Origin: Hominicoprocola sp037419475 | GTDB lineage: Bacteria; Bacillota; Clostridia; Oscillospirales; Oscillospiraceae | NCBI GenBank assembly: GCA_037419475.1 | Contig: JAXYYF010000058.1 | Coordinates: forward strand, 1 to 14,455 | Direction of reading: 5' to 3' | Length of the DNA: 14,455 bases | Shown here: positions 7,603 through 14,404 of the stretch, one piece after another | How the letters are laid out: every line of letters starts with the position of its first letter | Numbering within the stretch: the stretch's first letter is position 1 | The notes under the pieces: model-generated | The model's input: only the letters and a program-made list of their open reading frames with translations | Databases searched by the model: none | What the model was told of the DNA's origin: nothing | Translations under genes and position numbers: made by a program

Positions 7603-7650
7603 GAAAGTGGCAAGCAAAAAACGCGGCTGCGCCGCGTCCGCTGCACTTTC
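7603..7650. repeat. Nested inverted repeat 3' of the pilin-like gene
   Basis: An outer pair GAAAGTG (7603-7609) / CACTTTC (7644-7650) encloses a perfect inner hairpin ACGCGGC-TGC-GCCGCGT (7621-7637). There is no coding potential that looks real and no poly-T tail. The layout resembles a small dispersed palindromic element, but copy number cannot be judged from one window. Confidence 0.5.
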
Positions 7651-7693
7651 ATACGGTTGCTGAAAAGCCATTTAAAATAAAGGGCTCGGGGGT

Positions 7694-7712
7694 CGAGGGG
7701 CAAAGCCCCTCG
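7694..7712. repeat. Perfect hairpin CGAGGGGC-AAA-GCCCCTCG
   Basis: An 8-bp perfect stem with an AAA loop, 18 nt before the two-way terminator. Together with 7603-7650 and the terminator it makes three stable hairpins in about 170 bp. No T-run follows, so it is not itself a classic terminator. Confidence 0.55.
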
Positions 7713-7729
7713 TTGTCTCTGGGGGTTCT

Positions 7730-7770
7730 AAAGGGGGCGGTCTCTTTAACTAAGAGACCGCCCCCTTTTA
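7730..7770. terminator. Bidirectional rho-independent terminator between pilin-like gene and prmA
   Basis: A 17-bp perfect stem (7730-7746 with 7752-7768) closes a 5-nt TAACT loop. A-runs and T-runs flank both sides, so it can stop plus-strand transcripts from the pilin-like gene and minus-strand transcripts of mnmE-degV-prmA. The prmA stop codon is 5 bp from its edge. Confidence 0.92.
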
Positions 7771-7775
7771 TGTTC

Positions 7776-8729
7776 CTACTTACACAAGTAACTGAACCAT
7801 CCCTCGCTCTCCCTCGTCTCCATGATCGTCCAGCCCGCGGCGCGGAGCGCGTCCGCAACCTCTTCCGCACGATCATCGATGATGCCGGAGCAGAGAAACA
7901 GGCCCCCCTCTTTCAGCAGCGACCGCACCTTCGGCGCAAGGCCGATGATGACGTCGGCCACGATATTTGCCACAACAATGTCATATTCCCCACCGAACTC
8001 GCGCGCAAGCTTTTTGTCGCTGAGCACGTCACCTGCGCGGACGGTGTAATTCTCTTTGCCGATGCCGTTGAGCGCGGCATTTTCATAGGCAACGTCTACG
8101 CACTTATCGTCGATGTCGCAGGCGAAGGCCTCCCCTGCGCCCAGCCGCAGCGCTGCAATGGACAGGATGCCGCTTCCGCAGCCGAGGTCGAGCAGCTTTT
8201 CTCCGCCGTGAATATGCTTCTCCAGTGCCTGAAGGCAGAGCCGCGTGGTTGCGTGGCTGCCCGTGCCGAAGGTCAGTCCGGGGTTCAAAATCAGCTTGAC
8301 ACGGTCGCTGGGCTTTGCCTGCTCCCATTCGGGAATGACCAGCAGACGCTCACCGATCTCCATGGGCTTATAGAACTGCTTCCAGTTATTCTCCCAATCC
8401 GCGTCCTCAACATTTTCCATCGTCATGAGCAGCGGCGCGTACTCGGGATGCTGCTTTTTTAACGCCGAGAGGGCAACGCGCACCTGCGCGAGCGTGGAAA
8501 ATCCGCTCTCCCCTTCCTCCAGATAGAAGGTCACACGGCATTTGCCGTGCATTTCCTCCATCAGCTCGTCGTCTACATAGTCCCAATACTGGTGGTTGTT
8601 TTCCAGAAAATCCTTGAAATCGTCCTCATCGTCAATTACAAGACCCTCGACGCCCTGCTCGCGCAGAAGCTCGCTGACCGGCTCCAGACCGGCAGGCGAG
8701 GTATTAATATGCAGCTCCAGCCATTTCAT
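7776..8729 (-). CDS. prmA: Ribosomal protein L11 methyltransferase PrmA
   Basis: 317 residues, the usual size for PrmA, which uses S-adenosylmethionine to methylate amino groups of ribosomal protein L11. The N-terminal L11-recognition domain covers about 1-120. The Rossmann-type catalytic domain contains the PrmA signature NPGLTFGTGSHATTRLCL (149-166), motif I LDLGCGSGILSIAA (180-193), the acidic ribose-binding stretch ACDIDD (203-208) and NIVADV (255-260) at the active-site loop. Its ATG overlaps the stop codon of the upstream DegV-family gene by four bases (ATGA), and the nearby ribosome binding site is only a G-run, so translational coupling is likely. It is the last gene of the mnmE-degV-prmA unit. 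Confidence in identity is high. Confidence 0.95.
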   Translation of the reverse strand: MKWLELHINTSPAGLEPVSELLREQGVEGLVIDDEDDFKDFLENNHQYWDYVDDELMEEMHGKCRVTFYLEEGESGFSTLAQVRVALSALKKQHPEYAPLLMTMENVEDADWENNWKQFYKPMEIGERLLVIPEWEQAKPSDRVKLILNPGLTFGTGSHATTRLCLQALEKHIHGGEKLLDLGCGSGILSIAALRLGAGEAFACDIDDKCVDVAYENAALNGIGKENYTVRAGDVLSDKKLAREFGGEYDIVVANIVADVIIGLAPKVRSLLKEGGLFLCSGIIDDRAEEVADALRAAGWTIMETRESEGWFSYLCK

Positions 8730-9604
8730 CGTTTTACCCCCACAAAAAACAGTCCCAGTGTGCCGCAGCCCGTGTGCGAGCCGATGACCGGCCCGATGAA
8801 GTCCGCGCGAACATCCGTCACGCCGAAGCGTTCCTTTAAAAGCGCCTTGACAAATGCCACGGAATCGGGACAGTTGGCGTGGCAGATGAACAAGGGCTGG
8901 TTCTTTTCCGGCTCGATGCCCAGCTCCGCGACCTTGTCGACCAGCGCTGTGAGCGCGGCCTTTGTGCCGCGCGCCTTACCCATGGGAATGAGACGGCCTT
9001 CGCTGTCCGTGTGCATGACGGGCTTGATGCCGAGCATTGTGCCGACAAAGGCTGCCGTGGCGCTCACGCGGCCGCCGCGCTTGAGATGGTTGAGGTCGTC
9101 CACAATGAACCAGTGACACTGGCTTTGAATGATACCGCGGACATAGTCCGCAAGCGTCTCAATATCCGGATCGCTTCGCCGCCGCTCCTGCACGGTGCGA
9201 TAGACCAGCATCCCCTGCCCGCGTGAGGCGGAAAGCGAGTCAATAACGATGATCTTCGCCTCGGGATATTCGCCCCGCAGATCGTCCGCTGCGATACAGG
9301 CGGACTGATAGGTTGTGGAGAGCGCGCTGGAAAAGCAGATGCATAGAATGTCCCGCCCGCTCTCGAGCACTGGCCGCATCGCATCTGTAAATTCGCCGAC
9401 ATTGACCGCTGCCGTGGTGCATACGGCGCCGTCTGCCACGCGGCGGAAGAAATCCTCCGGTGCTATGGCGGCATGATCGGGTGTGTTGAGGCAAGTTGTG
9501 CCGTCAATGGTAAAGGAGAGTGGAAGAACGCTCACACCAAGTTCGTCGACCTCCTGCTGGCTCAGGTCGCAGCAGCTGTCGGTCATAATCAGATAATCGC
9601 GCAT
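8726..9604 (-). CDS. DegV family protein (fatty-acid-binding, FakB-like)
   Basis: 292 residues, the standard length of the DegV family, cytoplasmic proteins that bind a fatty acid and, as FakB, present it to the kinase FakA. Visible family features are TDSCCDL (8-14), FSSALSTTYQSA (91-102), IDSLSASRGQG (121-131), LKRGGRVS (174-181), the KPV stretch (194-196) and GPVIGSHTGCG (271-281). Two small departures are seen: LSTTYQS where LSGTYQS is common, and HTGCG where HTGPG is common. There is no fakA-like gene in the window, so whether it works as a FakB subunit or another lipid carrier is open. AAAGGGG at about 9610-9616 is the ribosome binding site. It lies 39 bp after mnmE and overlaps prmA. 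Confidence 0.92.
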   Translation of the reverse strand: MRDYLIMTDSCCDLSQQEVDELGVSVLPLSFTIDGTTCLNTPDHAAIAPEDFFRRVADGAVCTTAAVNVGEFTDAMRPVLESGRDILCICFSSALSTTYQSACIAADDLRGEYPEAKIIVIDSLSASRGQGMLVYRTVQERRRSDPDIETLADYVRGIIQSQCHWFIVDDLNHLKRGGRVSATAAFVGTMLGIKPVMHTDSEGRLIPMGKARGTKAALTALVDKVAELGIEPEKNQPLFICHANCPDSVAFVKALLKERFGVTDVRADFIGPVIGSHTGCGTLGLFFVGVKR

Positions 9605-9643
9605 AATGATCCCCTTTCCGGGCCCCGCTGTGCGGAGCCTTTG

Positions 9644-11029
9644 TTATTTTCCGACGCAGAAGCGCTCGAAGATGCGGCTGACCATATCTTCACGCGCTGT
9701 GCGGCCGGTCAGCTCGCCGAGTGCGGAAAGTGCGCCCTCGGCCTCCGTGAGCACCACATCGGGCGTCATACCGGAGGTCAGCGCGCTTTCTGCCGCGCGC
9801 ACTGCGTCCAGCGCACGGGTGACGGCGTCAGCCTGCCGGACATTCGTGAGCAGTGTGCCGCCTGCGGGCGGCGTGGGATAGAGTGCTTGAAGCGTGCTCT
9901 CAAACGCGTCAAAGCCCTCGTGCGTGACGGAAGAGAGCGTGATCTCAGCGGTAAGTCCGGAAAACGTGTGTTCTGTTGTGAGAGGCTTTTCCATACGGCT
10001 GACGGGGCCGAGATCCTTTTTGCTGGAAATGAGCAGCCATGGTTTTCCGCTCTCCTCGGCAAGCCGGAGCGCCTCGCGGTCTGCGTCGTCAAAGCAGCGC
10101 GTTCCGTCCGTGACCACAAGCAGAAGATCGGCCTGCGCGAGTGCCTGCTTCGACCGTTCCACGCCGAGCTGCTCGACCTGATCCGCCGTTTCTCGCAGAC
10201 CGGCCGTATCGATCAGCCGAAGCAGCACGCCGCCGACTACGGCCTTTTCCTCCACCGTGTCGCGGGTCGTGCCGGGAATGTCGGTGACGATGGCGCGGTC
10301 GTAGCCGACCAGTGCGTTCAAAAGCGAGCTCTTGCCTGCGTTCGGCGCGCCGATGATGGCGGTGACCACGCCACCCTTGAGCACTCTGCCGCGCGCGAAG
10401 GTGCCGAGCAGAGCGGCAAGCGTCCGCTCACATTCCGCAAGAGCTTCCGAGGTCTGGGCGAACGTCGCATCCTCAATGTCTTCGTCCGGATAATCCACCA
10501 CGGCATAAAACCGGCTGGTGAGGTCAAGCAGCGCGTTGTAGACGCGATCAATCGGACGGCGCAGTGCGCCGTCCACCTGTGCGGCGGCGTTGTGCGCGGC
10601 TTCGGCGGTTTCGGCGTCAATGAGATCGATGACGGCCTCCGCTTCGGTGAGATCCATTTTTCCGTTCAGAAAGGCGCGCTGGGTAAATTCGCCAGCCCGC
10701 GCCTGCCGTGCGCCCGCGGCAAACGCGGCGTGCAGCACCTCTTGCAAGACAATGGGCGAGCCGTGGCAGTGCAGTTCCGCACTTTCCTCTCCGGTATAGC
10801 TGTGTGCAGCGGAGAAGAATACGGCGAGCGCGTGGTCGAGCGTGCGGCCTTCAGCGTCGCGTATGGCGCCGTAGGTCATGCGCCGCGGCGGCAGTGCGGA
10901 AACCGCCAGCCCATTTGCCGGGGCAAACAGAGCGGCAAGGACGCGCTGTGTCTGCGCGCCGCTGATGCGGACGATGCCGACGGCGGCAGTTCCCTGGCCG
11001 GTGGCAATGGCGGCAATGGTATCTGGCAC
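9644..11029 (-). CDS. mnmE: tRNA uridine-5-carboxymethylaminomethyl modification GTPase MnmE (GTG start)
   Basis: 461 residues. With MnmG it modifies the wobble uridine (position 34) of several tRNAs using GTP and a formyl-tetrahydrofolate-type one-carbon donor. The N-terminal folate-binding domain shows DTIAAIATGQG near the start and GEFTQRAFLNGKMDLTEAEA (113-132). A helical domain follows, with an inserted G domain: G1 GAPNAGKSS (227-235), G3 DTAGLR (274-279), G4 SKKD (336-339, serine where NKxD has asparagine). The protein ends in FCVGK (457-461) carrying the conserved cysteine of the usual FCIGK tail. I chose the GTG at 11029-11027: AGAAAGGAGGA lies 7 nt upstream, whereas the longer ATG at 11050 falls just before that same ribosome binding site and would translate it. 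First gene of the mnmE-degV-prmA unit. Confidence 0.95.
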   Translation of the reverse strand: MPDTIAAIATGQGTAAVGIVRISGAQTQRVLAALFAPANGLAVSALPPRRMTYGAIRDAEGRTLDHALAVFFSAAHSYTGEESAELHCHGSPIVLQEVLHAAFAAGARQARAGEFTQRAFLNGKMDLTEAEAVIDLIDAETAEAAHNAAAQVDGALRRPIDRVYNALLDLTSRFYAVVDYPDEDIEDATFAQTSEALAECERTLAALLGTFARGRVLKGGVVTAIIGAPNAGKSSLLNALVGYDRAIVTDIPGTTRDTVEEKAVVGGVLLRLIDTAGLRETADQVEQLGVERSKQALAQADLLLVVTDGTRCFDDADREALRLAEESGKPWLLISSKKDLGPVSRMEKPLTTEHTFSGLTAEITLSSVTHEGFDAFESTLQALYPTPPAGGTLLTNVRQADAVTRALDAVRAAESALTSGMTPDVVLTEAEGALSALGELTGRTAREDMVSRIFERFCVGK

Positions 11030-11070
11030 GCAAGATCCTCCTTTCTGCAAATGCGAAAAATCTTTTCCAC

Positions 11071-11099
11071 ATTATAGCACAGAATGGCGGAATTGAAAA
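11071..11099 (-). promoter_or_regulatory. Predicted sigma-A promoter of the mnmE operon
   Basis: A perfect TATAAT (minus strand, 11076-11071) with an extended TG one base upstream, and a weak -35 TTTTCA (11099-11094) at 17 bp. Start near 11064, leader about 35 nt. It lies just past the terminator of the ABC importer operon. Confidence 0.75.
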
Positions 11100-11132
11100 G
11101 GAAAAGAAGAGCGGCAGTCCACAGACTGCCGC
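11096..11132 (-). terminator. Rho-independent terminator of the ABC importer operon
   Basis: On the minus strand GCGGCAGTC pairs with GACTGCCGC (11132-11124 with 11119-11111) around TGTG, followed by a T-rich tract TCTTCTTTTCCTTTT. It begins 18 bp after the ATPase stop codon. Its T-tract overlaps the -35 box of mnmE. Confidence 0.88.
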
Positions 11133-11150
11133 CCGATGATTAGAATTGAT

Positions 11151-11891
11151 TCAGCAGCCGCGGAAGCGGGCGAGGAAATCGCGCGTTTCCGGGTGCTGCG
11201 GATCGCCAAAAAGTGTGCCGGGAGCGCCCTGCTCCAGAATGACGCCCTGATGCATGAATACCGCACGGCTGCTCACATCGCGTGCAAATGCCATTTCATG
11301 CGTGACGACGAGCATGGTCATGCCGTCGTTTGCAAGCGACTGCATGACGGCGAGCACCTCACCGACCATTTCCGGGTCGAGTGCGCTCGTCGGCTCGTCG
11401 AAGAGCAGAACCTCAGGATCCATGGCCAGCGCACGGGCGATGGCCACGCGCTGCTTCTGGCCGCCGGAGATCTGGCGGGGCTTGGCGTGGATATAAGGTG
11501 CCATGCCGACCTTTTCCAGATAGGCCATGGCCTGCGTCTGCGCATCCGCCTTATTGCGGCCGAGCACCTTGATCTGGCCAACCATGCAGTTTTCCAGCAC
11601 GGTCATGTTGTTGAAGAGGTTAAAGGACTGGAACACCATGCCGACATGGGAACGGTACTTCGGCGCATTCACGCCTCGTCCTGCGACGTTTGCGCCGTGG
11701 TAGAGGATCTCGCCGCTCGTCGGCGTTTCCAGCAGGTTGATGCAGCGCAGAAGCGTCGACTTGCCGCTGCCGGACGCGCCGATGATGGAAATGACATCGC
11801 CCGCATCCACCGTAAAGTCAATGTCCCGCAGAACCTCGTGTGCGCCGAAGGATTTGCTCAGGTGGCGGATCTCAAGAATATGCTCACTCAT
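11151..11891 (-). CDS. Polar amino-acid ABC importer, ATP-binding protein (GlnQ/HisP type; predicted lysine)
   Basis: 246 residues, the normal size for ATPases of the polar amino-acid uptake family. It powers import by the permease encoded just upstream. Visible motifs: Walker A GASGSGKST (38-46), Q-loop glutamine 88 in VFQSFNLF, signature ISGGQKQR (141-148), Walker B VLLFDEP (161-167), D-loop SALDPE, and the switch histidine 198 in VTHEM. A single base separates the permease stop codon from its ATG, so the two are almost certainly translated together as a stoichiometric pair. Family homology alone would not give the substrate; lysine is inferred from the riboswitch at the head of the operon. 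Confidence 0.95.
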   Translation of the reverse strand: MSEHILEIRHLSKSFGAHEVLRDIDFTVDAGDVISIIGASGSGKSTLLRCINLLETPTSGEILYHGANVAGRGVNAPKYRSHVGMVFQSFNLFNNMTVLENCMVGQIKVLGRNKADAQTQAMAYLEKVGMAPYIHAKPRQISGGQKQRVAIARALAMDPEVLLFDEPTSALDPEMVGEVLAVMQSLANDGMTMLVVTHEMAFARDVSSRAVFMHQGVILEQGAPGTLFGDPQHPETRDFLARFRGC

Positions 11892-11892
11892 G

Positions 11893-12768
11893 TCAGCGAT
11901 CTCCTCTCATGCGGCCGTGCTTGAGCAGCTGACGGGTCCGCTCCCGATATTCCTTGTTCTGCTCGTCAAACGGTGTTTTGCGGCTGGGGTGGGTATAGGT
12001 GCCGGCGGACATTGTCAGCGCGTCGACCTGTACAAGCTCATAGTTGTCCGGGCCGTCCATCAGCTTTTCAACCAGCCGCAGCAGGAACGAAGCGATGAGC
12101 GTCATGGTCAGATAGCCGATCATTTCGATCGCGGCGGAGGGAAAATACATATTGTTGATGCCGACGATGTAGCGGTGCTGTGCAAAGAAGTCCGTAAAGC
12201 CGATGATGAACATGACGGACGTATCCTTGACGTTGATGATGTAGTTGTTGCCGATCTGTGGGATGATGTTGCGCAGTGCCTGCGGCATGATGACGTTTAC
12301 CATGGTCTGCACATGCGTCATGCCGATGGCCTTTGCGCCCTCGGTTTGGCCGGGATCGATGGAGATGATGCCGCCGCGCACAGACTCGGCCATATACGCG
12401 CCCGTGTTGATCGAGACGATCAGGATCGCAGCGGCCCAGATGTTGTCAAAGCGCAGTGTGTTGCCGGAAAAGTATGGCAGGCCGTAGTAAATAAATACCG
12501 ACTGAAGCACCATGGGGGTGCCGCGGAAGACCTCCACATAAATGCGGATCACGATACGGAGCAGCCGGAGAAAAATGCGCTTGGGAAGCGGATCATTTTT
12601 CGTATAGGGAATGGTGTTGAGTACGCCGCACACCAGACCGATGACACAGCCGATGACGGTGGCGATCAATGCGAGCGAGAGCGTGTTGGCAATGCCGCTC
12701 CAGTACATCGGACGATACTTTCCCCACAGCAGGACCATATCGTGCGAGAGCTTGGCAAGTTTATCCAT
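11893..12768 (-). CDS. Polar amino-acid ABC importer, permease (HisM/GlnP type; predicted lysine)
   Basis: 291 residues. The N-terminus matches the His/Glu/Gln/Arg permease family: SGIANTLSLALIATVIG (24-40), then a loop with RIYVEVFRGTPMVLQ (75-89). The coupling loop that docks on the ATPase is EGAKAIGMTHVQTMVNVIMP (143-162), with the conserved EAA..G pattern. About five membrane helices are visible, ending near 233. A hydrophilic C-terminal tail (about 238-291) is longer than in many relatives and has no motif I know. AAAGGAG at about 12777-12783 sets the start. Only one permease gene is present, so the channel is presumably a homodimer. Confidence 0.94.
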   Translation of the reverse strand: MDKLAKLSHDMVLLWGKYRPMYWSGIANTLSLALIATVIGCVIGLVCGVLNTIPYTKNDPLPKRIFLRLLRIVIRIYVEVFRGTPMVLQSVFIYYGLPYFSGNTLRFDNIWAAAILIVSINTGAYMAESVRGGIISIDPGQTEGAKAIGMTHVQTMVNVIMPQALRNIIPQIGNNYIINVKDTSVMFIIGFTDFFAQHRYIVGINNMYFPSAAIEMIGYLTMTLIASFLLRLVEKLMDGPDNYELVQVDALTMSAGTYTHPSRKTPFDEQNKEYRERTRQLLKHGRMRGDR

Positions 12769-12791
12769 GGCGGAGGCTCCTTTCCGTTTGC

Positions 12792-12818
12792 GCCGTGACC
12801 GGGCGGGCCGGTCACGGC
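12792..12818 (-). other. Intercistronic hairpin between binding-protein and permease genes
   Basis: GCCGTGACCGG and CCGGTCACGGC form a perfect 11-bp, GC-rich stem around a 5-nt loop, 8 bp after the binding-protein stop codon. No T-run follows, so it is not a classic terminator. In importer operons such hairpins commonly stabilise the upstream message so that the binding protein exceeds the membrane subunits; that role is inferred here. Confidence 0.7.
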
Positions 12819-12826
12819 TTAGTCAT

Positions 12827-13792
12827 TTAGATCTCGGGCTGAATGGCGATCGCCTGATCCATCAGAGCGTTGAACTGCTCTTCATTGAGGGCGGAGAGCA
12901 CGGTGTCGATGGCGTCCTTGAGCTGCTCGTTGCCCTTCTGCACGGAGATACCGATGTTGACATTCTCGGCGCGCTCTTCCTCGCTGGCGAACTGGAAGTC
13001 GCCGTCGGTGCCGGAGAAGTTGAGGATCACAAGGCTGTCGTCCTTGGCGACGGCGGCCATGGCGGTGGGCATATCGGTGCAGACATAGTCGACCGCGCCG
13101 GTCTGGAGCTGCATGATCATAGCGGGCGCGCTGTCCGCGGGAGCGAGCAGGTCGGCGTTTTCAATCTGGGACAGGCAGGAATCATACCAGATGGTGCCGG
13201 ACTGGGAGGTGCACTTGCCGCCGGCCAGATCGGCAATGGAGGCTGCGGAGGCATAGGGGCCGGACTTGGTGGTCAGTACAACGATGGTGGCGTAGTAGTA
13301 GGGACCGGCCATATCGACCTCGGCCATGCGGTCGGCGGTCATGGACTGGCCGGCGATGTTGGCATCCATCGTGCCGGACTGGATGGCGGGGCAGAGGGAA
13401 TCCCATGCGGAGGAGACGATCTCAAGCTCCCAGCCGTAGGCTTCGCAGATGCGCTTGGCGATCATCACGTCGTAACCGTTTGCATACGCGCCGGGGACGT
13501 TGGCGATGGGCACGGCGCCGTTGGAATCGTCGGTCTGCGTCCAGTTATAAGGAGCGTAGGCGCACTCCATGCCGACGGTGAGGACACCGTCCTCCACACC
13601 GGGGATGGCGCTGGTGTCTACGCCGGTGAGATCCTCGACAGGAGGAACATCGACGGCGGGCGTCTGCTCCTGCGTGGGGGTAGAAGTATCCGGGTCGGAG
13701 GCAGTCGTGTCATCCTGCGTGGTCTTGCTGCCGCAGGCGGTCAGGGCGAAAACCATTGCCAGCGTCAGGAACAGGGCTAAAATTCTTCTCAT
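12827..13792 (-). CDS. Amino-acid ABC importer substrate-binding lipoprotein (predicted lysine)
   Basis: 321 residues from the ATG at 13792-13790. It begins with a lipoprotein signal, MRRILALFLTLAMVFALTAC, whose lipobox LTAC places the lipidated cysteine at 20. A low-complexity Asp/Thr/Pro linker (about 21-65) tethers a family 3 periplasmic-binding fold. Recognisable parts are APYNW, NGYDVMIAKRICEAYGWELE, and TADRMAEVDMAGPYYY, whose arginine normally binds the ligand carboxylate, followed later by DYVCTDMPTA. An AAAGGTGA ribosome binding site precedes this ATG. The frame stays open upstream to an ATG at 13954, but that extension is riboswitch and terminator sequence, not protein. It is the first gene after the lysine riboswitch, so lysine or a closely related basic amino acid is the likely ligand. 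Confidence 0.94.
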   Translation of the reverse strand: MRRILALFLTLAMVFALTACGSKTTQDDTTASDPDTSTPTQEQTPAVDVPPVEDLTGVDTSAIPGVEDGVLTVGMECAYAPYNWTQTDDSNGAVPIANVPGAYANGYDVMIAKRICEAYGWELEIVSSAWDSLCPAIQSGTMDANIAGQSMTADRMAEVDMAGPYYYATIVVLTTKSGPYASAASIADLAGGKCTSQSGTIWYDSCLSQIENADLLAPADSAPAMIMQLQTGAVDYVCTDMPTAMAAVAKDDSLVILNFSGTDGDFQFASEEERAENVNIGISVQKGNEQLKDAIDTVLSALNEEQFNALMDQAIAIQPEI

Positions 13793-13872
13793 ATTGGTCA
13801 CCTTTCTTAAATTTGAGTTGGTTGGTAAGAACTTTATCGACACGCGGATGGTGCACCGTCCGCGCGGCAAAC

Positions 13873-13904
13873 AAAAAAGCGGAGCGCTTTTGCAAGCGCT
13901 CCGC
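13873..13904 (-). terminator. Attenuator terminator of the lysine riboswitch
   Basis: On the minus strand GCGGAGCGCTT (13904-13894) pairs perfectly with AAGCGCTCCGC (13889-13879) around a 4-nt loop, followed by six T (13878-13873). It sits about 80 nt before the binding-protein start codon and just after the aptamer. The 5' arm AGCGCTT (13900-13894) is also complementary to AAGCGCT (13964-13958) in the 3' strand of aptamer helix P1. The two structures are thus mutually exclusive, as expected for a lysine-OFF transcriptional switch. Confidence 0.9.
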
Positions 13905-13949
13905 GAAAACGGCGAACTGTACGGGAAATGAACTCCCCGCAACCGTCTT

Positions 13950-14128
13950 TCCAATATAGCGCTTCACAAACATTGTCTTTGTGACAGTCCGGCGGATATT
14001 CTCGACCGGCCCAGCAGCGAAAACACAGGCGGGTTTTCGTCGCTTCGGCAGACTTCCCTTTTCCAAGCGGCCGCTGCCTGAGCGTTATGCCGCGTGGTAC
14101 TGATGAAGTCCGCGCCTCTATCTGGATG
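13950..14128 (-). ncRNA. Lysine riboswitch (L box) aptamer
   Basis: Read on the minus strand, the leader shows the conserved L-box series in order: AGATAGAGGCGCGGAC at the P1/P2 start, the CATCAGTA loop-E-type stretch, GGAAAAGGGAAG, CTGCCGAAGC, a P3 arm closed by GAAAAC/GTTTTC, GCTGGG, a P4 arm ending in GGACTGTCAC, P5 CACAAA/TTTGTG, and GAAGCGCTAT closing P1. This matches the B. subtilis lysC leader as I remember it, block for block. About 175-180 nt is the usual aptamer size. Binding of lysine should stabilise P1 and let the downstream terminator form, shutting off the importer when lysine is plentiful. Confidence 0.93.
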
Positions 14129-14136
14129 TTGGAGAG

Positions 14137-14166
14137 ATTATAGCACGCAAAAAACAAGTTTGTAAA
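14137..14166 (-). promoter_or_regulatory. Predicted sigma-A promoter of the lysine importer operon
   Basis: On the minus strand TTTACA (14166-14161) and a perfect TATAAT (14142-14137) are separated by 18 bp, with an extended TG one base before the -10. Start near 14130 places the first nucleotides just before riboswitch helix P1 and gives a leader of about 340 nt. Confidence 0.82.
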
Positions 14167-14185
14167 TATGCATTTTTGTAAAAAA

Positions 14186-14214
14186 TTGAAGAACGAGTGG
14201 TGTATATTTATAGA
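14186..14214 (+). promoter_or_regulatory. Predicted promoter for a plus-strand RNA, back-to-back with the importer promoter
   Basis: TTGAAG (14186-14191), a 17-bp spacer and TATAGA (14209-14214). The -35 boxes of this and the minus-strand importer promoter are 19 bp apart in an A/T-rich divider. Start near 14221. Confidence 0.6.
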
Positions 14215-14220
14215 AGTGCA

Positions 14221-14404
14221 CCAAATTGTGCGTCTTACTGCCGGTATTGGCCTATGTCAGACCGAAGAAGGCATGTTCCTGTCAATGGGCTGCGGTATGC
14301 GCCGCCGCATTTCTTGCCCTTTGTGAGAATTGAGAACATAGAAGGCTCCGATTTGCCGCATAGAAAGGGAAAAGCCTTGGAAACGAATCGTTTCCAAGGC
14401 TTTT
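14221..14404 (+). ncRNA. Candidate structured non-coding RNA, about 180 nt (unidentified; 6S-like layout possible)
   Basis: The segment has its own promoter and a strong terminator but no convincing gene. Internal pairings nest as CTATGT (14252-14257)/ACATAG (14336-14341) or alternatively ATGTTC (14273-14278)/GAACAT (14334-14339), then GGGC (14287-14290)/GCCC (14316-14319) and TGCGG (14291-14295)/CCGCA (14305-14309). The first two pairings compete for the same 3' strand. Size and an elongated, interrupted rod would suit 6S RNA, but I do not recognise conserved 6S sequence. It is clearly not tmRNA or SRP RNA by their signature motifs. An alternative is a dispersed intergenic repeat, or the leader of a gene to the right of the window. 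Confidence 0.4.
14370..14404. terminator. Strong near-perfect palindromic terminator
   Basis: AAAAGCCTTGGAAAC (14370-14384) pairs perfectly with GTTTCCAAGGCTTTT (14390-14404) around GAATC. A-run and T-run on the two sides make it usable in either direction, though the T-run is only four long before GTC. It closes the candidate RNA on the plus strand and could also end a minus-strand gene from beyond the right edge. Confidence 0.75.

Noticed and set aside
7539..7729. CRISPR array or integron attC-like site in the hairpin-rich spacer
   Set aside because: There are no regularly spaced direct repeats, and no integrase or cas gene is nearby.
9473..11077. 534-codon open frame on the plus strand
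   Set aside because: Antisense shadow of mnmE and the start of the degV gene; both real genes carry family signatures.
11737..13780. Two long plus-strand frames (353 and 389 codons)
   Set aside because: Antisense to the ABC importer genes; Gly/His/Asp-rich translations without recognisable domains.
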